Of a stretch of 64,000 nucleotides of DNA, positions 7,382 to 15,592 are shown piece after piece. The notes beneath the pieces are model-generated. The model saw nothing but the letters and a program-made list of their open reading frames with translations, was not told where the DNA came from and did not search any database. Location of the stretch: assembly GCF_006439355.1 (NCBI RefSeq), contig NZ_VFTG01000001.1:310001-374000 (forward strand), given 5' to 3'. The stretch comes from Mesorhizobium sp. B4-1-3 (GTDB lineage: Bacteria; Pseudomonadota; Alphaproteobacteria; Rhizobiales; Rhizobiaceae). The position numbers and the translations under genes were made by a program. Position 1 is the first letter of the stretch, and each line of letters starts with the position of its first letter.

Positions 7382-8653
7382 TTACTGCTTGGGCTTGAAC
7401 CAGGTGGCGACGGCGGCCTGCATGTCGGCCGCCAGCTTTTCGGGCGCGACATTGCCTTCGACCATGTCGATGATCTCGGACTGCAGCACCGATGACGCGG
7501 TCGGCGTCTGCCAGCGGAAGCCGACCAGCGTGAGATACGGCGTCGAGTTCTTCGCCATCTCCATCATCCTGGCAAGCACCGGATCCTTCACCGTGACGTC
7601 GGTGCGGGCCGGCGGCCAGCCGAGCTCGTCGGCGAAGGCCTGCGCGAATTCGGCCGAGGCCATGTAGTTCAGCACCTTGATCGCCGCCGCCTTGTTCTGG
7701 CTTTCCGACACGAGGCCGTAGGAGCCGTCCGAGAAAGCCGAGGTGTAGAGCTTGGTCGAGGCGTCGTCGGCCGGGAATGGGAAGATCGAGAACTTCAGCT
7801 TCGGGTTCTGCGACTTGAAGCTGCCGTTCTCGAACGAGCCGCCGAAGAACATCGCCGCCTTGCCGCCGATGAACTGCTGCGTGGCGGTGGTGTAATCGAT
7901 GCCGGCGAAACCGTCGGAATAGTATGGCTTCAGCTCGGCGAAGCGCTTCAGCGCCGCGACATAGCGCGGATCCTCGAAGGTCGCCTTGCCGCTCATCATC
8001 TCGTCATAGAAGTCCGGACCGTAGAGCGTCGGCCCGATAACGCCGACACCGATCTCCAATTCCCAGGCCGAGCCGTTGGCGCCGCCATTGGCGATCGGTG
8101 TGATACCCGCTGCCTTGAGTTTCTCGCAGGCGGCGACGAAGTCCTTGTAGGTCTTCGGAATCTCGATGCCTTGCGCGGCGAAGATATCCTCGTTGTAGAA
8201 GACGCCCATCATCGGCACCGAATAAGGCACGCCGTAGAGCTTGCCGTCGGCGCGGCCGCGCGCCCCGCCAAGGGCGGCGTCCGGCATGTTCTTCAGTTCC
8301 GCCACGCTGTCGTCGAGCGCGTCGAGATAGCCGCCTTCGATGAAAGGCTGCAATTCGCCATAGGCCTTGAGCTGCGCGATATCGGGTCCGCGCCCGCCGC
8401 GCAGCGCCGTGCTCAGGCGGTTCTGGTAGTCGGCGTCGGGCGTGAACTGGATGTCGACCTTGATGCCGGGATTCTTCTTCTCGAACGCCTCGAAGATGCG
8501 ATGCATGGCGGCCTCGTCCTCGGTGCGCCAGCTCCATAGCGTCACGGTGGAGTCGGCGCGGGCCGGCAGCGTCGAAAGCGCGCCCGCGCAAGCAGCGGCG
8601 AGGCCGCCGATCAGGCCGAGCGCCGCGCGCCGGTGGATTGAAAGCATGCTCAT
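7382..8653 (-). CDS. CUT1 sugar ABC transporter substrate-binding protein
   Basis: A periplasmic extracellular solute-binding protein (family 1) of 423 residues. The N-terminus (HRRAALGLIGGLAAACAGA, then LPARADS) is a signal peptide with cleavage expected near residue 32. The mature part has the family's typical features: VTLWSWRTEDEAAMHRIFEA at its start, DIAQLKAYGELQPF, and the YGVPYSVPMMGVFYNEDIF segment near residue 140. I chose the ATG at 8653 because GGGAGA lies seven bases before it. It is the first gene of the minus-strand amino-sugar operon and delivers the substrate to the two permeases; the ligand itself is not readable. Confidence 0.92.
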   Translation of the reverse strand: MSMLSIHRRAALGLIGGLAAACAGALSTLPARADSTVTLWSWRTEDEAAMHRIFEAFEKKNPGIKVDIQFTPDADYQNRLSTALRGGRGPDIAQLKAYGELQPFIEGGYLDALDDSVAELKNMPDAALGGARGRADGKLYGVPYSVPMMGVFYNEDIFAAQGIEIPKTYKDFVAACEKLKAAGITPIANGGANGSAWELEIGVGVIGPTLYGPDFYDEMMSGKATFEDPRYVAALKRFAELKPYYSDGFAGIDYTTATQQFIGGKAAMFFGGSFENGSFKSQNPKLKFSIFPFPADDASTKLYTSAFSDGSYGLVSESQNKAAAIKVLNYMASAEFAQAFADELGWPPARTDVTVKDPVLARMMEMAKNSTPYLTLVGFRWQTPTASSVLQSEIIDMVEGNVAPEKLAADMQAAVATWFKPKQ

Positions 8654-8963
8654 TGCCAGTTCTCCCATTTTTCTCGGTTCTGAGGCATTCAAGAGAGTCG
8701 TCTGCTTTTTCGAAAAGTCATTATAACGACATGATGCATATCGCAAGGGCTTTAAAGCCGCGAGCGATTGCACGCCACTGGCCGGTCAATGCGTTATCGA
8801 GATGTAAATATTTAATTTCAAACGTAAATTGGCCACCTTTGACCATGGTGGGGAATCTTCGACTGTACAGGTCCGACGGAGCGCTCGCAGGTTAGGGCTT
8901 GCGCCAACGTTTAGAGTTGTCATAACGTCATCGCTCGTGTCGCGGCCTTTGTGGAGGATGCCA
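8654..8963. promoter_or_regulatory. Divergent control region of two CUT1 operons
   Basis: A 310-base gap between two divergent binding-protein genes; it must contain both promoters. It holds the palindrome described at 8717-8730, an AT-rich tract with TAAATATTTA (8805-8814) and a weak CCACC/GGTGG inverted repeat around 8833-8850. I could not assign -35/-10 boxes with confidence. Confidence 0.55.
8717..8730. promoter_or_regulatory. Candidate GntR operator, GTCATTATAACGAC
   Basis: A 14-base palindrome, GTC-A-TTATAA-C-GAC, symmetric except for one pair. It lies about 64 bases before the start codon of the minus-strand binding protein, where a repressor of that operon would bind. The operon encodes its own GntR/UTRA protein. 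That this regulator binds here is inference. Confidence 0.45.
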
Positions 8964-10256
8964 ATGTCGCTTGCCCGGATCTCGAAGCTGGCTCTCGCCG
9001 CGGCGCTCGTCGCGCTGCCCGCGACCGGCTGGGCGCAATCGGTGAACATCTCCTACCTGACCCACTGGTCGCCGGAGACGGTGGCCTTGCTCGAAGCGGC
9101 GGCGAAGGATTTTTCCACTACTCATCCGAATGTCGCCGTAACCGTGCGCGCGGTTCCTTTCGGCGATCTCTTGACCACGCTGCGCTCACAGGGCGGCTCC
9201 TCCGACGGCCCGACGATCGGCGGCATCTACGATCTGTGGCTGCCGGAACTGGCGAGGGACAAGCTGGTCGCCCCTGCCCCCGACGCTGTCGCCAATGAGG
9301 TGAAAAGCGCCTGGCCGGCCGGCGTCGTCAGCGCCGCTTCTGTCGGCGGCACGCTCTACGGCATCCCGAACGAAATCGACGTCTACGCGCTGAACTACAA
9401 CAAGGAACTGTTCAAAAAAGCGGGCATCGCCGCCCCGCCCAAGACATGGGCCGAATTCAAGGATGCCGCCGCCAAGCTGACCGACAAGGACAAGGGCCAG
9501 CAGGGTTTCGGCATGATCAACTCATGGGCGGCGGGCGTGGTCCATCCTTTCGCCTCGTTGCTCGTCTCCAATGGTGGCAACCTGGTCAAGGACGGTAAGC
9601 CGGCGCTGGACAGTCCCCAGGCCGGCGAGACCTTCGCGCTCTATGAAGACTTGATAAAGTCCGGCGTGAGCAATCCGGCGATGGCGACGGCAGACGCCAA
9701 CACAACCGGTCCGTTCCTCGACAATTTCGTCTCCGGCAAGACCGGCATGATCATCATGGCCAATTGGTGGGAAAGCGCGCTGAAGACCGGCATGGGCGAC
9801 AAGTTCTCACAAGTCGCCACCGCGCCGATCCCGGTCGGCCCGAGCGGCGACAAGCCGCATTCGATCTCCTATTCCTGGATGACGGTCGTCAATGCCAAGG
9901 CCGGCGAGGCCGAGCAGAAAGCGGCCTGGGAATTCCTGGCCTGGCTGAACAGCCCGAAATCGGGCAAGAACGGCGCATCGGCCATGTCCGACATTTTGAT
10001 GTCGATGGGCATCCTGCCGTCGCGCACTTCCGACATCGAGGCGCACAAGGACAAGCTCGGCTCGGAGTTCCTGTCCGGTTATGTCTCCGTGCTCGCCGAT
10101 GCGCGGCCTTTCCCGGTCGTGCTCGGCGGCCAGGAGTTCTCGGAATCCCTCCAGCAGACGCTTGAGGCGTTGCAGTATGGCCAGGTCTCGGCCAAGGATG
10201 CGCAGGCGAACGCTCAGGCCGACGCCACGTCGATCCTGGAGCGCGCCGCCAAGTAA
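8964..10256 (+). CDS. CUT1 sugar ABC transporter substrate-binding protein (second system)
   Basis: A 430-residue periplasmic binding protein. The signal peptide is MSLARISKLALAAALVALPA with cleavage expected after GWAQ. The mature chain starts SVNISYLTHWSPETVALLEA, typical of family 1 solute-binding proteins, and has YGIPNEIDVYALNYNKELF near residue 132. Two ATGs are in frame; GGAGG abuts the first (8958) and lies six bases before the second (8964), so I use 8964. It heads a plus-strand operon with two permeases. Its sequence is clearly different from the divergent binding protein at 7382-8653, so the two systems probably import different sugars. Confidence 0.92.
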   Translation: MSLARISKLALAAALVALPATGWAQSVNISYLTHWSPETVALLEAAAKDFSTTHPNVAVTVRAVPFGDLLTTLRSQGGSSDGPTIGGIYDLWLPELARDKLVAPAPDAVANEVKSAWPAGVVSAASVGGTLYGIPNEIDVYALNYNKELFKKAGIAAPPKTWAEFKDAAAKLTDKDKGQQGFGMINSWAAGVVHPFASLLVSNGGNLVKDGKPALDSPQAGETFALYEDLIKSGVSNPAMATADANTTGPFLDNFVSGKTGMIIMANWWESALKTGMGDKFSQVATAPIPVGPSGDKPHSISYSWMTVVNAKAGEAEQKAAWEFLAWLNSPKSGKNGASAMSDILMSMGILPSRTSDIEAHKDKLGSEFLSGYVSVLADARPFPVVLGGQEFSESLQQTLEALQYGQVSAKDAQANAQADATSILERAAK

Positions 10257-10284
10257 GTTCGGGTCGCTGACCGGAAGCAGGTGA

Positions 10285-11175
10285 ATGGCCAAAGCTTTTC
10301 GTGCCTCGGCGGGCATCATGCTTGCGCCCGCCGTGACATTGATCGGCGTGTTCGTGCTGTTGCCGATGCTGCTCACCATCTGGCTGTCCTTCCAGGACTG
10401 GTCGACGCAGACGCCCTTTTCCGAGGCCAGCTTCGTCGGCCTCGGCAATTTCCACGAGATCTTCGGCCCCACCTCGGTCGGCCGCGACTTCAAGACGGCG
10501 CTCCTCAACACCGCGATCTACACCGCGCTGTCGGTCGTCCTCATCCTGCCGCTGTCGGTCGTCTTCGGGCTGCTGGTCTATCAGCGCGAGGTCGCCGGCG
10601 GCACGGCGCTGCGCACGGTGCTGTTTTCGACCTACATGGTGCCGATGATCGCCGTGGCGCTGGTCTGGTCGAAGCTCTATGCGCCGAGCGAAGGCCCGCT
10701 CAACCAGTTGCTCGGGCTGGTCGGCATCGGCCCGCAACCCTGGCTCTCCTCACCCCGTTCGGCTTTGATCTCGATCGTGCTGCTCAATGTCTGGCAGCAG
10801 GTCGGCTATTTCACCGTGCTCGCCATCGCCGGGCTGACGCAGATCCCGGGCAGCCTCTATGAAGCCGCGACGCTCGACGGCGCCAACGGCCGCGAGCAGT
10901 TCCGCTTCATCACCCTGCCCCTGCTTCGCCGCACGCTTCTCTTCAGCGCCGTCATCGCCATCATCAACGCGGTGCAGGTGTTCGAGCCGGTGGCGCTGAT
11001 CACCCAAGGGGGGCCGGTCGGCTCGAGCAATGTGCTGACCTACCACATCCGCCGCGTCGGCATCGAACGCGCGCAGGGCGGACTAGGCTCGGCCATGGCC
11101 GTGATGCTGATGCTGTCGCTGATCGTCTGCGTCTCGGCGCTGTTTGCCTTCGTCAACCGCAAGGACAGCGAATGA
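10285..11175 (+). CDS. CUT1 sugar ABC transporter permease (MalF type)
   Basis: A 296-residue inner-membrane permease with six predicted membrane segments, the first at IMLAPAVTLIGVFVLLPMLL. The coupling loop is LYEAATLDGANGREQFRFIT near residue 192. A GGAAGCAGGTGA stretch precedes the ATG. It ends with an ATGA overlap with the next permease. Together with the binding protein upstream it forms the second CUT1 importer of the window. Confidence 0.92.
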   Translation: MAKAFRASAGIMLAPAVTLIGVFVLLPMLLTIWLSFQDWSTQTPFSEASFVGLGNFHEIFGPTSVGRDFKTALLNTAIYTALSVVLILPLSVVFGLLVYQREVAGGTALRTVLFSTYMVPMIAVALVWSKLYAPSEGPLNQLLGLVGIGPQPWLSSPRSALISIVLLNVWQQVGYFTVLAIAGLTQIPGSLYEAATLDGANGREQFRFITLPLLRRTLLFSAVIAIINAVQVFEPVALITQGGPVGSSNVLTYHIRRVGIERAQGGLGSAMAVMLMLSLIVCVSALFAFVNRKDSE

Positions 11176-12032
11176 GCGCGGCTGCCCGATCGCTGTCTCG
11201 CAAGCGTCCTTCGGGCCGCAAGGCGCTGCTTGCCACCGCAATGCTTCTGGTCGCCGTCGCCTCCGCCTTCCCGCTCGCCTGGATGGTGCTGTCCAGCCTG
11301 AAGACACCGGCCGAGACCATGCAGGTGCCGCCGGTCTGGATCCCGCGCACGCCGACGCTCGAGGCCTACGAAAAGGTCGCCGGCGTCGTCAATGTCGAAC
11401 GCTCGATGTGGAATTCGCTTGTCATCGCCACGGTCACCACCGCCGGCATCCTGGTGACGAGCATGATGGCCGGCTACGCCTTCGCCAAATACTCCTTCCC
11501 CGGCCGGTCATTGCTCTTCTCTGTGCTGATCGCCACCATGTTCCTGCCGCCGATCGTGACGCTGATCCCGCTTTACCGTATGGTCGGCTCGATCGGCTTG
11601 AGCGCCAGCCTCGCCGGCATCATCGTGCCCAACCTCGCCAACGCCTTCGGCATCTTCCTGATGCGCCAGTTCATCGCCGGCGTGCCTGACGACCTCATCG
11701 ACGCCGCGCGCATGGACGGCGCGTCCGAGCTCCTCATCCTGTTCAAGATCGTCGCGCCGAGCGTTGCGCCGGCGATCGCGGCGCTTGCGCTCTTCGCCTT
11801 CGTCTATCACTGGAACAGCTATCTGTGGCCGCTCACCGTGCTCCAGGGCAATGCCGACGCCTATCCGATCGTCATCAGCCTCAGCCGGCTGCTCAGCTAC
11901 AACCGCGGCGCCGTCAACACCGGCCTGGTAATGGCCGGCGCCACGCTCGCGGTGCTGCCGCCGCTGGTGCTCTTCGTCTTCCTGCAGCGCTTCTTCGTGG
12001 ATTCGATCGTCGGGTCGGCGATCAAGGGGTAG
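11172..12032 (+). CDS. CUT1 sugar ABC transporter permease (MalG type)
   Basis: A 286-residue inner-membrane permease. The first membrane helix lies at residues 17-37, and the EAA-type loop DAARMDGASELLILFKIVAP near residue 176 is the contact site for the ATPase. Start and stop overlap with the preceding permease by four bases. It is the last gene of this plus-strand operon; the following genes are on the other strand. No ATPase gene is present in the operon. Confidence 0.92.
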   Translation: MSAAARSLSRKRPSGRKALLATAMLLVAVASAFPLAWMVLSSLKTPAETMQVPPVWIPRTPTLEAYEKVAGVVNVERSMWNSLVIATVTTAGILVTSMMAGYAFAKYSFPGRSLLFSVLIATMFLPPIVTLIPLYRMVGSIGLSASLAGIIVPNLANAFGIFLMRQFIAGVPDDLIDAARMDGASELLILFKIVAPSVAPAIAALALFAFVYHWNSYLWPLTVLQGNADAYPIVISLSRLLSYNRGAVNTGLVMAGATLAVLPPLVLFVFLQRFFVDSIVGSAIKG

Positions 12033-12047
12033 CGCGATCGAGCACCA

Positions 12048-12284
12048 TCAAGCCTCGGGCTTGGTTCCGCCGCATATCAGATAATAACACTTGTCGTAGC
12101 GGATATACTCAGGAGCACCCGCATCTGGCCAATCGCCGGTGTCGCTGAAGGTTTTGATGAGGCGCGTGCATTGCGCCACTTCCTTGGCATTGTTGCCCCG
12201 AAAAGCTTGCGGCGCCGCGAACGCAGCGGCCGCAAGAGCAAGGCATCCTAAGCTGGCGGCAAGGAAGACGTCGGATTTGTTCAT
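12048..12284 (-). CDS. Small secreted hypothetical protein
   Basis: A 78-residue protein with a signal peptide (MNKSDVFLAASLGCLALAAA, cleavage probably near FAAPQ) and a mature part of about 55 residues. The mature part has three cysteines (QCTRLIK, KCYYLIC), two of them in a C-x4-C pattern that could form disulphides in the periplasm. I start it at the ATG at 12284; a TTG at 12326 would place unlikely residues ahead of the signal peptide. It lies convergent with the permease operon and downstream of a sugar dehydrogenase gene. I do not recognise a family. Confidence 0.6.
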   Translation of the reverse strand: MNKSDVFLAASLGCLALAAAAFAAPQAFRGNNAKEVAQCTRLIKTFSDTGDWPDAGAPEYIRYDKCYYLICGGTKPEA

Positions 12285-12338
12285 CGTCGTCGAATACAGT
12301 CGGGCGAATGTCCTGCCAATCGACAATCGATACTATCA

Positions 12339-13532
12339 TTAACGTGTCTGCGCCAATCTGGCCGGCATCCAAGCCCCTCCCGCCGCGTTCGACTCCACCG
12401 CCGCGGCGACGAACTTCACGCCGCGCGCGCCGTCGACAACGTCGGGAACTTGTGCTGCCCGCGTTGCATCGACCGCACCGCCCGCGCGATGCGCGCGGAT
12501 GATGTCCGCTGCGTCGCGGTAGAAATTGGCGAAGGCCTCGATATAGCCTTCGGGGTGCGCTGCCGGCATGCGCGAGACGCGCCTCGCTTCCGCCGTCGAG
12601 CCATGGCCTCCGCGCACCAGCGTGCGCGTTTCCTCGCCATAGGGCGAGAAGCGCAGTTCCTCCGGCCGCGACCCTGACCATTCGAGCCCGGCTTTCTCGC
12701 CATAGATACGCACCGAAAGGTCGTTGTAATGGCCGGGCGAGGTCTGGCTGGCGAGGATGGTTCCGCGCGCGCCGCCCGCCCAGCGCAGCAGCACATGCGC
12801 GTTGTCGTCCAGCCGCCGTCCCGGGACGGCGGTGAACAGATCGGCGGAAATCGCTTCGGCCTCGAAACCGGACACGAAGCTTGCCAGATTGAAGGCATGC
12901 ACGCCGATATCGGCGAGCACCGCCGACTGGCCGGCGCGCGCCGGATCGGTGCGCCATTCGGCCTGCTTCTGGCCCTCGGCGTCGATCGGCTTGGTCAGCC
13001 AGTCTTGGATATAGGCGCCATGCACCGACACGATCCGGCCGAGTTCGCCCGCCGCCGCCATTTCGCGCGCCTGGCGCACCATGGCGTAGCCGGTGTTGTT
13101 GAGCGTGACGACGAAACGGCGCTTCCTAGCCTTGGTCAGCGCCACCAGCGCTTCAGCCTCGGCAAGCGTCGTCGACAGCGGCTTGTCGCAGATGACGTCG
13201 ATGCCGGCCTCGAGGAAGGCGGTAGCGATCGGCGCGTGCAGGTGGTTGGGCGTGACGATGACCACCGCCTCGATGCCGTCTGGCCGTGCCGCTTCGGCCC
13301 TCGCCATGACGTGGTAGTCGGCATAGCTGCGCTCCGGCGCGATGCCGATCTCCGCCGTGGAGGCCGCGGCATTCTCCGGATCCGAGGACAATGCGCCGGC
13401 GACCAACGCGATCTGGTCGTCGAGCCGCATGGCAAGGCGATGCACAGCGCCGATGAAGGCGTTGCGGCCGCCTCCGACCATGCCGACCCGCAGGCGTTGA
13501 CGCGACGTACCATCGGCGGTTGCATAGACCAT
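12339..13532 (-). CDS. Gfo/Idh/MocA-family oxidoreductase
   Basis: A 397-residue NAD(P)-dependent dehydrogenase of the glucose-fructose oxidoreductase / inositol dehydrogenase family. The Rossmann nucleotide site is LRVGMVGGGRNAFIGAVHR at the N-terminus, and the family catalytic lysine motif appears as ICDKPLSTTLAEAEAL near residue 115 (normally EKP). The C-terminal alpha/beta domain contains DIGVHAFNLASFVSG (GxxxxH) with the usual active-site histidine. I start at the ATG at 13532, after GGAAGG. It is divergent from the RpiR gene and is probably part of the same sugar or polyol catabolic regulon. The substrate is unknown. Confidence 0.88.
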   Translation of the reverse strand: MVYATADGTSRQRLRVGMVGGGRNAFIGAVHRLAMRLDDQIALVAGALSSDPENAAASTAEIGIAPERSYADYHVMARAEAARPDGIEAVVIVTPNHLHAPIATAFLEAGIDVICDKPLSTTLAEAEALVALTKARKRRFVVTLNNTGYAMVRQAREMAAAGELGRIVSVHGAYIQDWLTKPIDAEGQKQAEWRTDPARAGQSAVLADIGVHAFNLASFVSGFEAEAISADLFTAVPGRRLDDNAHVLLRWAGGARGTILASQTSPGHYNDLSVRIYGEKAGLEWSGSRPEELRFSPYGEETRTLVRGGHGSTAEARRVSRMPAAHPEGYIEAFANFYRDAADIIRAHRAGGAVDATRAAQVPDVVDGARGVKFVAAAVESNAAGGAWMPARLAQTR

Positions 13533-13698
13533 GATTGCGATTATCCTTCCCAAGGTTCGGTATGCCGGTCGGTGCGGATGCCATGGCCGGCGATGGTTGT
13601 CTTCGAATGATATTTCTATTTTTTATTTTGTAAAACGATTGTGCCGCGTTAGCTTTTTACGCTCGGTCCATCTGATGGGCCGGGGCCGGAGGGCAGGG

Positions 13699-13717
13699 AT
13701 CGGATGACGCATCCGAT
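13699..13717. promoter_or_regulatory. Palindrome before the RpiR gene
   Basis: ATCGGATG and CATCCGAT form a perfect 8-base inverted repeat separated by three bases, ending 27 bases before the RpiR start codon. A smaller hairpin, CCATC-T-GATGG, lies at 13668-13678. Either could be an operator or an mRNA leader hairpin; the short loop also fits the latter. Confidence 0.35.
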
Positions 13718-13744
13718 GGTTGGGGTCACGATGAGGCATATCCT

Positions 13745-14644
13745 ATGAGCGGCCGCGGCAAGGCGGCCGACGAGCCGTCCACGCATAGCCTGGAGACGGC
13801 GGCGAGAAAGCGGAGCCGATCACTGGCAGCACTTGGCTATACAAAGCCGCAAACCTACGAGGAGCTGCGGGCGGTGCTTGCGTCGGGAACCGTGCATTTC
13901 CCGAAACGGCTTCGCCAGGTGGCGATCTTCCTCTGGCAGCATCCGAGCGAGGTGGCGCTTGGCACGATCGCGCAGGTGGCGGACCAGGCCGGCGTGCAGC
14001 CCTCGACCCTTGTGCGCTTCGCGCAGATCTTCGGCTATTCCGGCTTTTCCGATTTCCAGCTCCTGTTCAAGGACCGCATGAAGGGCTCCTGGCCGGATAC
14101 GCAGGGCACCCAGGACAAGGTCGGGGAGCCGAATGCAAACCTGCATTTTCTCAACGGCATGATCGGCGCCTGCCAGGCCTCGCTCGGCCGCATCGGCAAC
14201 GATCTCGATATCGCCGCTTTCGAGACGATGGTCGATCATCTGGCGGCCGCGGAGCTGATCTATGTCATCGGCAGCAAGCGCGCCTTCCCTGTCACCACCT
14301 ATCTGTCGCTGACGCTGTCGCAGCAGGGCGTGCGCAACGTGCTGGTCGACAATGTCGGCTCGACCGCGCTCGACCAGGTCGGCTGCATCACGCCGCGCGA
14401 CGCGGTGCTGGCGGTCTCCTTCAGCCCCTATAATTCGATCACGCCCGACCTCGTCGCCGTCGCGCATGAGCGCAAGGCGCGCATTCTCGCCATCACCGAC
14501 AGCACCTTCTCGCCGCTGGCAAAACTCTCCGACACCTGGCTAGAGGTGGTTGAGCAGGATTTTGGCGGTTTCCGCTCGCTTGCCGCCTCGCTCGCCGTCG
14601 GCATGGCCTTGGTCCACGGCGTCGTCGCGCACCGGACAGGCTGA
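13745..14644 (+). CDS. MurR/RpiR-family transcriptional regulator
   Basis: A 299-residue regulator with an N-terminal helix-turn-helix (HTH_6, about residues 35-110) and a C-terminal SIS domain that senses phosphosugars. The DNA-binding part includes LGTIAQVADQAGVQPSTLVR followed by FAQIFGYSGFSDFQLLFKD. The SIS part includes AELIYVIGSKRAFPVTTYLS and VLAVSFSPYNSITPDLV. It is divergent from a Gfo/Idh/MocA gene and precedes an SDR, mannitol dehydrogenase, epimerase and CUT2 transporter, so I infer that it controls this set. The inverted repeat at 14768-14789, before the SDR, is a candidate target. Confidence 0.9.
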   Translation: MSGRGKAADEPSTHSLETAARKRSRSLAALGYTKPQTYEELRAVLASGTVHFPKRLRQVAIFLWQHPSEVALGTIAQVADQAGVQPSTLVRFAQIFGYSGFSDFQLLFKDRMKGSWPDTQGTQDKVGEPNANLHFLNGMIGACQASLGRIGNDLDIAAFETMVDHLAAAELIYVIGSKRAFPVTTYLSLTLSQQGVRNVLVDNVGSTALDQVGCITPRDAVLAVSFSPYNSITPDLVAVAHERKARILAITDSTFSPLAKLSDTWLEVVEQDFGGFRSLAASLAVGMALVHGVVAHRTG

Positions 14645-14646
14645 CA

Positions 14647-14740
14647 AGAGCAATTCCAGGAAAGCGGTTTTCCGTTCGCAATTGCGAAAGATAAGGCGAT
14701 AGCGCGGTTCACCGGTTCCATGAAAACGGTGAACCGCCCT
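14647..14740. repeat. Mosaic intergenic palindromic repeat, copy A2
   Basis: Starts AGAGCAATTCCAGG three bases after the RpiR stop codon. The first hairpin is partly decayed (GCAATTCC with GCAATTGC). The second is a perfect 10-base stem of GCGGTTCACC (14704-14713) with GGTGAACCGC (14728-14737). It may act as transcription terminator for the RpiR gene. Confidence 0.75.
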
Positions 14741-14767
14741 GGGACGATTGACTAAAGAGAACCATCG

Positions 14768-14789
14768 TTCCATATTCGAAAAAATGGAA
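14768..14789. promoter_or_regulatory. Candidate RpiR operator before the SDR gene
   Basis: TTCCAT and ATGGAA flank ten bases (ATTCGAAAAA). The site ends 20 bases before the SDR start codon, so a bound regulator could block transcription. The core TTCGAAAAAATG also occurs in the inverted repeat before the RidA gene (34642-34674). Assignment to the adjacent RpiR protein is inference. Confidence 0.45.
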
Positions 14790-14809
14790 ACTTTGTTCCG
14801 GGAGGAGGA

Positions 14810-15592
14810 ATGGAGGTTCGTCTTGACGGTAAGGTGGTGCTGGTCACCGGCGCGACCCAAGGCATCGGCCGGGCGATCGCCGAGATCGCCGCGCGCTCCG
14901 GCGCCGCCGGCCTGCTGATCACCGGGCGGGACCAGAAGCGCGGCGACGCGGTCGCTGCCGAGCTGGCGGCCATGGGCACCCCTGCCGCCTTCGCTGCTGC
15001 CGATCTCGGCGATGCCGAAGCTCCGGCGCGGCTGGCGCAAGGCTGCATCGAGCGCTTCGGCCGCATCGACGGCTTGGTCAACGCCGCCGGCCTGACCGAC
15101 CGCGCTTCCTTCATCGATGCCAGCCTCGACGATTGGTCGTCGCTGTTCGCCGTCAATGCCCGCGCCCCCTTCTTCCTGATGCAGGCGGCGATCGCCGACA
15201 TGAAGAAACGCAGACAGGGCGGCTCGATCGTCAACATCCTGTCGATCAACGCGCATTGCGGCTCGCCGGAGCTGGCCGTCTATTCCGCCACCAAGGGGGC
15301 GCTGGCGACGCTGACCAAGAACGCCGCCAATGCCCACCGCTTCGACCGCATCCGCGTCAACGGCATCAATATCGGCTGGACTGATACCCCGGCCGAACGC
15401 ATCATGCAGGCCGAGACGCTCGGCCAGGGTCCGGGCTGGCTCGACGCGGCCAACGCGACACAGCCCTTCGGCCGGCTTTTTTCCGTCACCGACATAGCCA
15501 ACCTGGCCGTCTTTCTGCTTTCCGACGCGGCCGGCCCGATGACCGGCGCGCTGATCGACCAGGAGCAATGGGTGATCGGAGCCAACCGGTGA
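14810..15592 (+). CDS. SDR-family oxidoreductase
   Basis: A 260-residue short-chain dehydrogenase/reductase. It has the cofactor glycine motif VLVTGATQGIGRAI near residue 12, the NAAG element at residues 91-94 and the catalytic YSATK near residue 161, with the partner Ser in the LSINAHCGS stretch. An Arg in GRDQKR after the second strand suggests NADP(H) preference, though this is weak. GGGAGGAGG precedes the ATG. It overlaps the mannitol dehydrogenase family gene by four bases, so the two oxidoreductases are probably made together and act on a polyol or keto-sugar delivered by the downstream transporter. Confidence 0.9.
   Translation: MEVRLDGKVVLVTGATQGIGRAIAEIAARSGAAGLLITGRDQKRGDAVAAELAAMGTPAAFAAADLGDAEAPARLAQGCIERFGRIDGLVNAAGLTDRASFIDASLDDWSSLFAVNARAPFFLMQAAIADMKKRRQGGSIVNILSINAHCGSPELAVYSATKGALATLTKNAANAHRFDRIRVNGINIGWTDTPAERIMQAETLGQGPGWLDAANATQPFGRLFSVTDIANLAVFLLSDAAGPMTGALIDQEQWVIGANR

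Noticed and set aside
8919..8930. GTCATAACGTCA as a second copy of the operator at 8717-8730
   Set aside because: It is shorter and the half-site spacing differs, so it is not the same site.
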